From: Erythrobacter sp. NAP1
GTDB lineage: Bacteria > Pseudomonadota > Alphaproteobacteria > Sphingomonadales > Sphingomonadaceae
Length of the DNA stretch: 64,000 nucleotides
Direction of reading: 5' to 3'
Assembly (NCBI RefSeq): GCF_000152865.1
Contig: NZ_CH672390.1
Span: forward strand, 1,178,001-1,242,000
Positions within the stretch are counted from its first letter, which is position 1. Each line of letters begins with the position of its first letter. The translations under genes and the position numbers were made by a program. This document shows, one piece after another, positions 56,183 to 64,000 of the stretch. The notes under the pieces are model-generated. The model searched no databases. It saw only the letters and a program-made list of their open reading frames with translations, and was not told where the DNA came from.

Positions 56183-58194
56183 TCCGCAGCCTCCTTGATC
56201 TCATCTGCGTGTAGCAGTTCAGCCGAGCATTGCTGCATGACCGCGCTCGCACGGGCGATGGGGTTGGTGAGGTAGAAATCCTTGATCGGATAGGCGCTGA
56301 TCGTGCCTTCCGCCTTGGCGCTGCTGTCGGCCTTGGAAAGCGCGCCGTAATCAGCGAGACCTTCTTCGCCGAACGCAGGCACTTCGGCGATCATAGAGCC
56401 CTGAAGCTCGGTGAAGCTGTCGAAGCCGACGCTTACGCCCAGCGCATCGGCGAGCGCACGAAGGATCGTCCAATCTTCGCGGGCATCACCCGGCGCGAAG
56501 ACGGCTTTTTCTGCATACTGCACGCGGCCTTCGGTGTTGACGTAGGTCCCGTCCTTCTCGGCATAGCTTGCCGCCGGAAGGATAATGTCCGCCGCATGGG
56601 CGCCCTTGTCGCCGTGATGGCCGATATAGACCTTGAGGCTGTCGGCGAACGGTTCGTGATTCATCTCATCCGCACCGAGGCTCAGGACAACCTTGGGCTT
56701 GGCCGCGGCAATGTCAGCCATCCCGCCCTCGACCGTAAAGTCGAGCATCAGCGAACCCATGCGAGCCGCACTCATGTGCAACACGTTGAACCCGTTCCAA
56801 CCGTCTTTGACGAGCCCGAACTTGTCGACGAGCTTGAGCGCAGGTGCGAGCGCCCCTGCCGCCAATGCCGCGCCGCCGAGGATCACAGCCGGGCGCTCCG
56901 CAGCCTTCATCGCATCGCCAAGAGCCTTGGGTACGCGATTGAGAACCTTCAGGTCTTCGCCAAGGAATTCTGCAGGATAAGTGGTTTCCCATTCAGGACC
57001 GACCACAAAGACTTTCGCGCCGTGCTTCACTGCCTTGCGGATCCGCGCGTTGACCAACGCCGCTTCCCAGCGAATGTGTGAGCCAACGATTAGGATCGCA
57101 TCAGCGGTTTCGATCCCGGCGAGCGTCGAATTGAAATTGACCGCGGCAATGTTCGACACATCGTAGGTCATGCCGGTCTGACGCGCTTCGACGAGGTCCG
57201 AGCCACAAGCCTTCAAAAGCGACTTGGCTGCGAACATCGTCTCGCAATCGACCATGTCACCAGCGACCGCCGCAATTGAGCTCTTGTCGCTGCCGAGGTG
57301 GCTTGCGATCGTCTCGAAAGCCTCGCTCCAGCCCGATGCCTGAAGTTTGCCGCCCTTGCGGATAAAGACCTTGTCGAGGCGGCGCTTCATCAGGCCATCG
57401 ACCTGATAGCGGCCCTTGTCCGACAGCCACTCTTCGTTGACGTCATCATTGATGCGCGGAAGTGCGCGCATAACTTCGCGGCCCTTCGAGTGCAGCGAGA
57501 TATTCGCGCCCACAGCATCCGACACGTCGATCGAAAGCGTGCGCTTCAACTCCCATGGACGCGCCTCGAAGGCGTAGGGACGCGAAGTCAGAGCGCCGAC
57601 CGGGCACAGGTCGATCACATTGGCTGACAATTCGTGCTTGGCGGCCTGTTCGAGATAGGTCGTGATCTGCATGTCCTCGCCGCGATAGAGCGCGCCGATC
57701 TCGTCGACGCCCGCGATCTCTTCCGAGAAGCGAACGCAGCGGGTGCAATGGATGCAGCGGGTCATGATCGTCTTGATCAGCGGGCCCATATATTTCTCGG
57801 TGACCGCGCGCTTGTTTTCCTTGGTGCGCGATCCGCCGCGGCCATAGGCGACCGCCTGATCCTGCAGGTCGCACTCACCACCCTGGTCACAGATCGGGCA
57901 GTCGAGCGGATGGTTGATGAGCAGGAACTCCATCACCCCTTCGCGGGCCTTTTTGACCATCGGCGTATCGGTGCGGATTTCCTGACCGTCGGCAGCCGGA
58001 AGTGCGCAGGACGCCTGCGGCTTGGGCGGTCCAGGCTTAACCTCGACCAGACACATGCGGCAATTGCCCGCAATCGAAAGGCGTTCGTGATAGCAGAAGC
58101 GCGGGATTTCCTTACCCGCAATCTCGCAAGCCTGCAGGACGGTAGCGCCTGCCGGGACTTCGAGTTCTTCGCCGTCTACGGTGACTTTAGGCAT
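56179..58194 (-). CDS. nuoG: NADH-quinone oxidoreductase subunit G
   Basis: 671 residues. 2Fe-2S ligands are Cys34, 45, 48 and 63; the His95/Cys99/102/108 set binds N5; Cys147, 150, 153 and 197 bind N4. The C-terminal half is a molybdopterin-oxidoreductase-like domain without metal cofactor. It is the largest subunit of the peripheral arm, passing electrons from NuoF to NuoI. A secreted-protein gene lies just upstream, an unusual insertion. Confidence 0.97.
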   Translation of the reverse strand: MPKVTVDGEELEVPAGATVLQACEIAGKEIPRFCYHERLSIAGNCRMCLVEVKPGPPKPQASCALPAADGQEIRTDTPMVKKAREGVMEFLLINHPLDCPICDQGGECDLQDQAVAYGRGGSRTKENKRAVTEKYMGPLIKTIMTRCIHCTRCVRFSEEIAGVDEIGALYRGEDMQITTYLEQAAKHELSANVIDLCPVGALTSRPYAFEARPWELKRTLSIDVSDAVGANISLHSKGREVMRALPRINDDVNEEWLSDKGRYQVDGLMKRRLDKVFIRKGGKLQASGWSEAFETIASHLGSDKSSIAAVAGDMVDCETMFAAKSLLKACGSDLVEARQTGMTYDVSNIAAVNFNSTLAGIETADAILIVGSHIRWEAALVNARIRKAVKHGAKVFVVGPEWETTYPAEFLGEDLKVLNRVPKALGDAMKAAERPAVILGGAALAAGALAPALKLVDKFGLVKDGWNGFNVLHMSAARMGSLMLDFTVEGGMADIAAAKPKVVLSLGADEMNHEPFADSLKVYIGHHGDKGAHAADIILPAASYAEKDGTYVNTEGRVQYAEKAVFAPGDAREDWTILRALADALGVSVGFDSFTELQGSMIAEVPAFGEEGLADYGALSKADSSAKAEGTISAYPIKDFYLTNPIARASAVMQQCSAELLHADEIKEAAE

Positions 58195-58196
58195 GG

Positions 58197-58943
58197 TTAC
58201 TCCGCTGCCTCCGAATTTTCAGAATCATGAAGGGCGTAGTAAACTGCCTCCGCAATTTGCGTCCGCAGTTTCGGCGCCGTTAGGCGCAGCGTCTGTCCCT
58301 CGACAACGCACTGGCCAAAGCTAGGAGCCATCGCGCCAATAAGCGATTTCTCTTCAGCGCTCGCTGGCTCTGTTTCCAATAGCATCGGGATAGCGTCGGC
58401 ATTGTGGCCCATCACGCAACCCGCGAAACCAAGCGCAAAAACGCGCGACGGGTCGCCTGATCTTTCGCCGTGAAACTTCTCGGCCACATACATGCCATCG
58501 TCTCCGCGCGCCATGCGACCCAATTCCAGTTCCACATCGTTTTGATGAAGGACGTTTTCGGCCAACGCACCGCGCAAAGCTGCATGCTCAAAACGCATTG
58601 TAATTGTGCCTCTGGCCCGTTGCATGTTGCCGACTGAAGACATGTCCATCTCCGGCATGCAACGGTTTAGCTTCCGTTCAAACTTCGCGAACGCTGTGTC
58701 TTCCTGCGTCGATCCTGGAACAGTGCGAAGATAGGCCTCTACATCCTCGACCTGGTCATCGACGATGCAGCGCGCTGTACGCATCATAGTCAGTTCGGGC
58801 GGGGTTGCCTCGGTGACATCGCGGTGATCGGCTTCCGGTTGCTTGATCCGGAAACCGCGAGGATCACCCGTCGTCTGGGCTGCAACCGCACCGCAAACGC
58901 CAAGCGCCATAAAACCAGCAGTCAGGATAGAACGAGCAATCAC
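58197..58943 (-). CDS. Secreted protein of unknown function with duplicated Cys-spaced repeat, inside the nuo operon
   Basis: 248 residues. A signal peptide (1-22, cleavage after VAA) is followed by a soluble domain. Four Cys remain after cleavage: Cys59/Cys95 and Cys176/Cys212, with identical 36-residue spacing. The two segments share the pattern L-x-T-x-P-x-S-x-x-E and look like an internal duplication in which each unit may be closed by a disulfide. It matches no family I know. Its start overlaps the nuoF stop by ATGA and its stop lies 2 bases before nuoG, so it is surely co-expressed with complex I although exported. Confidence 0.8.
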   Translation of the reverse strand: MIARSILTAGFMALGVCGAVAAQTTGDPRGFRIKQPEADHRDVTEATPPELTMMRTARCIVDDQVEDVEAYLRTVPGSTQEDTAFAKFERKLNRCMPEMDMSSVGNMQRARGTITMRFEHAALRGALAENVLHQNDVELELGRMARGDDGMYVAEKFHGERSGDPSRVFALGFAGCVMGHNADAIPMLLETEPASAEEKSLIGAMAPSFGQCVVEGQTLRLTAPKLRTQIAEAVYYALHDSENSEAAE

Positions 58944-60232
58944 TCTGCTGCCTCAGCAAATTTGGCATTGTGTTCTTCGATCCGGCGCTCAAGTTCCGGG
59001 CGGAAGTGGCGGATGAGGCCCTGGATCGGCCATGCTGCCGCATCGCCAAGCGCGCAGATGGTGTGGCCTTCGACCTGCTTGGTCACTTCGTGCAGCATGT
59101 CAATTTCCTCGATCGCCGCATCGCCGGTGCGAAGGCGCTCCATCACGCGCCACATCCAGCCCGTACCTTCGCGGCACGGCGTGCACTGGCCGCAGCTTTC
59201 GTGCTTGTAGAAGTAGGACAGGCGGCTGATCGCGCGCACGATGTCGGTGGACTTGTCCATCACGATGACAGCTGCCGTGCCGAGCCCCGAGCCAAGATCC
59301 TTGAGACCGTCAAAATCCATCGGCGCGTTGCGGATCTGCTCTGCCGGAACCAGCGGAACCGACGAACCGCCGGGGATCACCGCAAGCAGGTTATCCCACC
59401 CGCCGCGAATGCCGCCGCAATGTTTCTCGATCAGCTCTTCGAACGGAATGCTCATCGCTTCTTCGACGACGCATGGCTTTTCGACGTGGCCGCTGATCTG
59501 GAAGAGCTTGGTGCCCTTGTTGTTCTCGCGCCCGAAGCTTGAGAACCAGTTGGCACTGCGGCGCAGGATCGTGGGCACGACGGCGATAGATTCCACGTTA
59601 TTCACCGTGGTCGGGCAGCCATAAAGGCCCGCGCCTGCCGGGAAAGGCGGCTTGAGACGTGGCTGGCCCTTCTTGCCTTCGAGGCTCTCGATCATCGCGG
59701 TCTCTTCGCCGCAAATGTAAGCGCCAGCGCCGCGATGCATGAAAACGTCGAAATCGAAGCCCGAGCCGCTGGCATTCTTGCCGATCAGGCCTGCGTCATA
59801 AGCCTCGTCGATGGCCTTCTGAAGCACCTGCGCTTCGCGAATGTATTCGCCGCGGATGTAGATGTAGGCGGCACGCGCACGCATAGCGAAACCGGCCACA
59901 AGTGCGCCTTCAACCAGCTTGTGCGGGTCGTGACGGATGATCTCGCGGTCCTTGCACGAACCCGGCTCGGATTCGTCGGCGTTGATGACGAGGAAGCTCG
60001 GGCGACCGTCCTTCGATTCCTTGGGCATGAACGACCATTTAAGACCGGTGGGGAAGCCTGCCCCGCCCCGCCCGCGAAGGCCCGATGCCTTGATCTCTTC
60101 GATGATCGCGTCCTGGCCGCGTTCGATCAAGGCCTTGGTGTTGTCCCAATCGCCGCGCGCCTGCGCAGCCTTCAGCCCGGCATCCTGGAAGCCGTAGACA
60201 TTGGTGAAGATGCGGTCCTTGTCAGCCAGCAT
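58940..60232 (-). CDS. nuoF: NADH-quinone oxidoreductase subunit F (NADH/FMN-binding)
   Basis: 430 residues. The Gly-rich NADH-binding loop [16 protein letters not shown] lies at 52-66. FMN contacts ([26 protein letters not shown]) follow. Cys347, 350 and 353 in [11 protein letters not shown], with a later Cys in ICALGDAA, bind cluster N3. It is the NADH entry point. A small membrane-protein gene precedes it with an 11-base overlap. Confidence 0.97.
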   Translation of the reverse strand: MLADKDRIFTNVYGFQDAGLKAAQARGDWDNTKALIERGQDAIIEEIKASGLRGRGGAGFPTGLKWSFMPKESKDGRPSFLVINADESEPGSCKDREIIRHDPHKLVEGALVAGFAMRARAAYIYIRGEYIREAQVLQKAIDEAYDAGLIGKNASGSGFDFDVFMHRGAGAYICGEETAMIESLEGKKGQPRLKPPFPAGAGLYGCPTTVNNVESIAVVPTILRRSANWFSSFGRENNKGTKLFQISGHVEKPCVVEEAMSIPFEELIEKHCGGIRGGWDNLLAVIPGGSSVPLVPAEQIRNAPMDFDGLKDLGSGLGTAAVIVMDKSTDIVRAISRLSYFYKHESCGQCTPCREGTGWMWRVMERLRTGDAAIEEIDMLHEVTKQVEGHTICALGDAAAWPIQGLIRHFRPELERRIEEHNAKFAEAAE

Positions 60233-60407
60233 CGCCTTGATCCTTCACTTTAGAAATTCTCAGCTGGCGCAGCGTCAGCGCCTGAAACAGAAGGCCCATA
60301 CCCATCAGTGCGATACCAACGGGACGCTCACCAGTGGCAGCGAGATACGCGCCGGCACCAAAGCCCACGAGGCCTGCAATCATGAGTGCGAGCGTGCCGC
60401 CGGCCAT
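60222..60407 (-). CDS. Small membrane protein between nuoE and nuoF
   Basis: 61 residues. Two hydrophobic segments (about 4-25 and 28-46), with GxxxG-like Gly/Ala packing in the first, and a basic/polar tail. The start overlaps the nuoE stop (TAATG 60405-60409) and the end overlaps nuoF by 11 bases, so the ORF is fitted into the operon and likely real. No family recognised. It might be an accessory or assembly factor for complex I. Confidence 0.65.
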   Translation of the reverse strand: MAGGTLALMIAGLVGFGAGAYLAATGERPVGIALMGMGLLFQALTLRQLRISKVKDQGDAG

Positions 60408-61075
60408 TACCAGTCACCCCGGTAATCGTGGTTGGCGTCGACCATTTCCTTGAGCGTGGTTGGGCCACCGCTTGGCTCGGAGGTGTGGCGGCCCGGCTCT
60501 TGCGTGCCCGTTTTGGGCTGCTCGCCAGCGGCCAGCGCGTCGAGCACAGCGTCGAGACGTTCGACGGTCAGGTCCTCGTAATTGTCGTCATTGATCTGGA
60601 CCATCGGCGCGGTCGCGCAATTGCCCATGCATTCGACTTCGGTGAGGGTCCAAAGGCCGTCCTCGGAGACCTTGCCAAAACCCATGCCGCGCTTTTTGCA
60701 CGCGCTGATGATATCGTCCGAACCGCGCAGCATGCACGGCGTCGTGCCGCAAACCTGCACGTGGTACTTACCCACCGGCTTCATGTTGTACATGAAGTAG
60801 AAGGTCGCGACTTCGAGCACGCGGATCACCGGCATATCGAGATAGTCGGCGATGTATTCGATCACCGGAAGCGGCAGCCAGCCCTGCGTGTCGGTCTCTT
60901 CGCCAACCTGACGCTGGCCGAGGTCGAGCAGCGCCATCACTGCCGACTTCTGGCGGCCCTCGGGATACTTGGCGATCTCGCGATCGGCCTTCTTCTTGTT
61001 CTCTTTCGACCACTCGAAAGAGCCCCAACGCGCGCGCAGCTCGGGCGTATCGGGTGCGGGAGTACGGTCAGCCAT
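60407..61075 (-). CDS. nuoE: NADH-quinone oxidoreductase subunit E
   Basis: 222 residues. Thioredoxin-like domain with the N1a 2Fe-2S ligands Cys109, Cys114, Cys149 and Cys153 (CGTTPC..ECMGNC). A C-terminal extension of about 45 residues, Pro/Gly-rich with the ending DANHDYRGDW, is typical of alphaproteobacterial NuoE. It forms a tight unit with NuoF. It abuts nuoD by one shared base. Confidence 0.96.
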   Translation of the reverse strand: MADRTPAPDTPELRARWGSFEWSKENKKKADREIAKYPEGRQKSAVMALLDLGQRQVGEETDTQGWLPLPVIEYIADYLDMPVIRVLEVATFYFMYNMKPVGKYHVQVCGTTPCMLRGSDDIISACKKRGMGFGKVSEDGLWTLTEVECMGNCATAPMVQINDDNYEDLTVERLDAVLDALAAGEQPKTGTQEPGRHTSEPSGGPTTLKEMVDANHDYRGDW

Positions 61076-62286
61076 TAGCGATCACACTCCCCAAACACGA
61101 CATCAATCGCGCCGAGAATGGCGGTGGCATCTGCCAGCATGTGTCCCTTGCTCATCATATCCATGGCTTGAAGGTGGCTGAAGGCGGTTGGGCGGATCTT
61201 GCAGCGGTACGGCTTGTTAGTGCCGTCGCTGACGAGATAGACGCCGAACTCGCCTTTGGGGCTTTCGGTCGCGACGTAAACTTCGCCTGCGGGGACGTGG
61301 AAGCCCTCGGTGTAGAGCTTGAAGTGGTGGATCAGGCTTTCCATCGACTGCTTCATCTCGCCGCGCTTCGGAGGCGAAACCTTGCCGTCGGTGCTTGCGA
61401 TCGGGCCTTCGGGCATGTCACGCAGGCACTGCTTGATGATCTTGGCGCTCTCGCGAACTTCCTGCACGCGCACCATGAAACGGTCATAGCAATCCGAGTT
61501 CGTGCCGACCGGAATGTCGAATTCCATGCGGTCATAGACGTCGTAAGGCTGCGACTTGCGCAGGTCCCATGGAATGCCCGCAGCACGGATCATCGGGCCG
61601 GAGAAGCCCCATGCAACCGCATCGTCGCGGCTCACAACGGCGATATCGACGTTGCGCTGCTTGAAGATGCGGTTGTCCATGACGAGGCTCATCGCGTCGT
61701 CGAACAGCTGGAAGAAGCGGTTGTCGAGCCAGTCGCCAATGTCGACCAGCAGCTTCTCCGGCACATCCTGATGCACACCACCGGGACGGAACCAGGCCGA
61801 GTGCATCCGTGCGCCCGATGCGCGTTCGAAGAAGTTGAGGCAATCTTCGCGCAGCTCGAACACCCACAGGTTCGGCGTCATTGCACCCACGTCCATGACG
61901 TGCGCGCCGATGTTGAGCATGTGATTGCAGATGCGGGTCAGCTCGGCGAACAGCACGCGAAGATACTGAGCACGCTCCGGCACTTCGATGTTCAGCAGCT
62001 TCTCAATCGCGAGCACGTAGGAGTGCTCCTGACAAAGAGGCGAGCAGTAATCGAGGCGGTCGAAATACGGCAAAGCCTGAAGATAGGTCTTCTGCTCGAT
62101 CAGCTTCTCGGTGCCGCGGTGGAGCAGACCTACATGCGGGTCGACTCGCTCGATCACTTCGCCGTCAAGCTCCATCACCATGCGAAGAACGCCGTGCGCC
62201 GCGGGGTGCTGCGGGCCGAAATTCAGCGTGTAGTTGGTGATGACTTCGCCGTCGGTGGTCGGCGATTCTTCTATCTGGACGCTCAT
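61075..62286 (-). CDS. nuoD: NADH-quinone oxidoreductase subunit D
   Basis: 403 residues, related to the [NiFe]-hydrogenase large subunit but without Ni ligands. Conserved quinone-site segments: [14 protein letters not shown] (His pair), [16 protein letters not shown] and the late [17 protein letters not shown]. With NuoB it forms the quinone pocket. ATGA overlap with nuoC. Confidence 0.97.
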   Translation of the reverse strand: MSVQIEESPTTDGEVITNYTLNFGPQHPAAHGVLRMVMELDGEVIERVDPHVGLLHRGTEKLIEQKTYLQALPYFDRLDYCSPLCQEHSYVLAIEKLLNIEVPERAQYLRVLFAELTRICNHMLNIGAHVMDVGAMTPNLWVFELREDCLNFFERASGARMHSAWFRPGGVHQDVPEKLLVDIGDWLDNRFFQLFDDAMSLVMDNRIFKQRNVDIAVVSRDDAVAWGFSGPMIRAAGIPWDLRKSQPYDVYDRMEFDIPVGTNSDCYDRFMVRVQEVRESAKIIKQCLRDMPEGPIASTDGKVSPPKRGEMKQSMESLIHHFKLYTEGFHVPAGEVYVATESPKGEFGVYLVSDGTNKPYRCKIRPTAFSHLQAMDMMSKGHMLADATAILGAIDVVFGECDR

Positions 62287-63062
62287 TCGTCGCCCTCCTT
62301 CAATTCGTCGTCATCGCCGATCTCGACCTCGATCATGTCGGGCGGAACGGCGTCGGTGCCTTCAGCGGCAGCTTCCGTGGCTTTGGGGCCAGCGCCGGTG
62401 TCGGCGGGTTTTTCGGTTACCTTGGGCTTGTCGACCTGCGGCGGACCATCAGCCTTTTCATCGCCAGGGAGCACGTAATCCGAGCCTTCCCAAGGCGAGA
62501 GGAAGTCGAAGGTGCGCATGTCCTGCGGCAGTTCTACCGGCTCGTAGACAACGCGCTTTTCATCTTCCGAATAGCGCAGCTCAGTGTAGCCGGTCATCGG
62601 GAAGTCTTTGCGGAAAGGATGTCCTTCGAAACCGTAGTCGGTGAGAATGCGGCGCAGGTCCGAATTGCCCTCGAACACGACACCGTAAAGGTCGAAAACC
62701 TCACGCTCGAGCCAACCCGCATTGGGCCACAGCGAAGTCACACTGGGGACGGGCGTCGTCTCGTCAGTCGAGCATTTCACCATGATCCGGTGGTTCTTGG
62801 TAAGGCTCAGAAGCATGTAGACGACTTCGAAACGCTCATCGCGGTCGGGATAATCGGCCCCAGCGATCTCCATCATCTGCTGATAGGCGTGATCGTCGCG
62901 AAGGATGCGCAGCACTTCGGCGATGCTTTCGCGCTTGGCGGTCAGAATGATCTCGCCGTGCTGTTCCTCGGCACGGTCAAGCCACACGCTGACGCTTTCG
63001 CTCAGAGCATCAAGAACGCCTTCGTTCGAGGCGAATTTGGGGGCGGAATGGAGAACGGTCAT
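62283..63062 (-). CDS. nuoC: NADH-quinone oxidoreductase subunit C
   Basis: 259 residues from ATG 63062 ([10 protein letters not shown]); the longer frame runs into the neighbouring small gene. The 30-kDa domain contains [30 protein letters not shown] and the GHPFRKDFP signature. An acidic, Pro/Ala-rich tail of about 75 residues (to the ending [10 protein letters not shown]) is not part of the fold. ATGA overlaps join it to nuoD and to the small gene upstream. Confidence 0.95.
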   Translation of the reverse strand: MTVLHSAPKFASNEGVLDALSESVSVWLDRAEEQHGEIILTAKRESIAEVLRILRDDHAYQQMMEIAGADYPDRDERFEVVYMLLSLTKNHRIMVKCSTDETTPVPSVTSLWPNAGWLEREVFDLYGVVFEGNSDLRRILTDYGFEGHPFRKDFPMTGYTELRYSEDEKRVVYEPVELPQDMRTFDFLSPWEGSDYVLPGDEKADGPPQVDKPKVTEKPADTGAGPKATEAAAEGTDAVPPDMIEVEIGDDDELKEGDE

Positions 63063-63268
63063 GTCTTTGCCTTGGATATTGCCATCGCGGTGAGCGCAGC
63101 CGAAGCCACGCCTGCAATTGCTACTGCTATCCACAAGACCGACTGCGATACTACCACTTCCTGCCCGGTCCATTGCTTGATCGCGCCCGGTGAAAGCGCG
63201 GCAATCAACGCGCCGATAAACACGAGGTCGCAGATAACAACGAATGTGATAACCACGCCCCGGCTCAC
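63059..63268 (-). CDS. Small two-helix membrane protein between nuoB and nuoC
   Basis: 69 residues from GTG 63268, whose GTGA overlaps the nuoB stop. The end overlaps the nuoC start by 4 bases. Two membrane helices (about 4-26 and 43-64) are separated by a polar loop with [12 protein letters not shown]. The perfect fit between neighbours argues that it is real although it is below usual size limits and hidden in a longer frame. No family recognised; function unknown. Confidence 0.6.
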   Translation of the reverse strand: MSRGVVITFVVICDLVFIGALIAALSPGAIKQWTGQEVVVSQSVLWIAVAIAGVASAALTAMAISKAKT

Positions 63269-63858
63269 CGTTCGATCGTCCCCGAACGGCGGATCTTCCG
63301 CTGCAGCTGCATCACGCCGTAAAGAAGCGCTTCGGCAGTCGGAGGGCAGCCAGGCACATAGATGTCTACCGGTACGATCCGGTCGCAGCCGCGCACGACG
63401 CTGTAGGAATAGTGGTAATAGCCACCGCCATTGGCGCACGAACCCATGCTGATCACGTATTTGGGATCGGACATCTGGTCGTAGACCTTGCGCAGCGCCG
63501 GAGCCATCTTGTTGCACAGAGTTCCGGCGACGATCATCACGTCCGACTGGCGCGGCGATGCACGCGGGGCGATGCCGAAACGCTCCATGTCATAGCGCGG
63601 CATGTTGACGTGGATCATCTCGACCGCGCAGCATGCGAGGCCAAAGGTCATCCACCACAGCGAACCGGTACGCGCCCACTGAAACAGGTCTTCGGTCGAA
63701 GTGACGAGGAAACCCTTGTCATTCACCTCTGTCTGAAGCGAGCGGAAGTAATCTTCGTCAGGCTGGCGCACCTCGCCCGCTTTCGCGGTTTCGAGTGCGC
63801 TCACATCCGGCAAATTGTTCGGAGGGGTGATCCCTACCGCTTGTTCGGGCGTGCTCAT
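63265..63858 (-). CDS. nuoB: NADH-quinone oxidoreductase subunit B
   Basis: 197 residues from ATG 63858, overlapping the nuoA stop by ATGA. N2 cluster ligands are Cys76-Cys77 (the adjacent pair in LACCAVEM), Cys141 in GSCANGGG and Cys171 in [11 protein letters not shown]. It donates electrons to quinone. A 50-residue N-terminal extension precedes the conserved domain. Confidence 0.97.
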   Translation of the reverse strand: MSTPEQAVGITPPNNLPDVSALETAKAGEVRQPDEDYFRSLQTEVNDKGFLVTSTEDLFQWARTGSLWWMTFGLACCAVEMIHVNMPRYDMERFGIAPRASPRQSDVMIVAGTLCNKMAPALRKVYDQMSDPKYVISMGSCANGGGYYHYSYSVVRGCDRIVPVDIYVPGCPPTAEALLYGVMQLQRKIRRSGTIER

Positions 63859-64000
63859 TCCCAATCCAGAGCTCCCTTCTTCCATTCGTAAGCAAGGCCG
63901 ATCGCGAGAATGCCTAGGAAGGTCATCATGCCGATCCAGCCAACCCAGCCCGTTTCGCCAAGGCTCACCGCCCACGGAAACAGAAATGCGGCTTCGAGAT
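63855..64000 (-). CDS. nuoA: NADH-quinone oxidoreductase subunit A (3' part, cut by window edge)
   Basis: The last 47 codons of nuo[15 protein letters not shown], the conserved Glu/Phe-Pro-Trp block at the start of the last membrane helix region, then [17 protein letters not shown] and the end KKGALDWE. NuoA is a three-helix subunit next to the quinone chamber. The stop overlaps nuoB (ATGA 63855-63858). The first two helices and the operon promoter lie beyond the right edge. Confidence 0.93.
   Translation of the reverse strand, partial: LEAAFLFPWAVSLGETGWVGWIGMMTFLGILAIGLAYEWKKGALDWE

Noticed and set aside
61054..62478. 474-codon open frame on the plus strand
   Set aside because: It is antisense to nuoD and nuoC, both with complete family motifs. 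The His/Val/Asp-rich composition is that of a reversed coding strand.

Overview
The window reads as a chromosomal segment of an alphaproteobacterium of the order Sphingomonadales, most likely the Erythrobacteraceae (inference from gene order and protein character, not from a 16S gene). Supporting signs are the pdhA-pdhB pair with a lipoyl domain fused to E1 beta, the order trpE..trpG-trpD-trpC-moaC-moeA-lexA-comEC-gltX-gltA, a 14-subunit alphaproteobacterial nuo operon running into birA-coaX-rnj-DUF1467, an alphaproteobacterial LexA box (GTTC-N7-GTTC) and many secreted S9/S41 peptidases. Coding density is high, GC content is high, and most genes are joined by ATGA, GTGA or TGATG overlaps. I see no insertion sequence, prophage or CRISPR array.

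Layout: 1-1005, end of a TadE/TadG-type pilus gene pair. 1045-3987, pyruvate dehydrogenase E1 and FtsB (minus). 4116-8472, acyl-CoA dehydrogenase, MscS channel, haloalkane dehalogenase and an MFS transporter. 8801-16418, a peptidase cluster: S9, tricorn-like S41 and S9. 16505-18199, tRNA-Arg(CCT) and DUF1178, nitrilase and glutaredoxin genes. 18231-18868, a small heat-shock gene with an RpoH-type promoter and a ROSE-like RNA thermometer. 19403-22451, pyrG, secG and tpiA. 22740-30433, ppiD and the trp genes, with a lipoprotein and a prolyl aminopeptidase inserted between trpE and trpG. 30602-38253, moaC, moeA, lexA, comEC, gltX and gltA. 38317-45013, an unusual five-gene locus. 45020-64000, DUF1467, rnj, coaX and birA, then the complete nuo operon (nuoA is cut by the window edge).

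The most interesting region is 38317-45013. Three neighbouring proteins look like enzyme or phosphorelay folds that have lost their active residues: a histidine kinase with Pro in place of the phospho-acceptor His, an Hpt-like protein with Met in place of its His, and a nucleotidyltransferase/CDP-alcohol phosphatidyltransferase-like membrane protein whose signature keeps its exact spacing but has lost three of its four Asp. They lie beside a helical protein of unknown function and a divergently transcribed membrane-anchored coiled-coil protein whose layout resembles the polarity factor TipN. CtrA-like boxes (7 of 8 bases) sit in both promoter gaps. I infer a CtrA-controlled polarity or cell-cycle scaffold built from pseudoenzymes; this is a hypothesis. 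A second point of interest is the nuo operon, which carries three extra genes: two tiny membrane proteins and one secreted protein with a duplicated Cys-spaced repeat.
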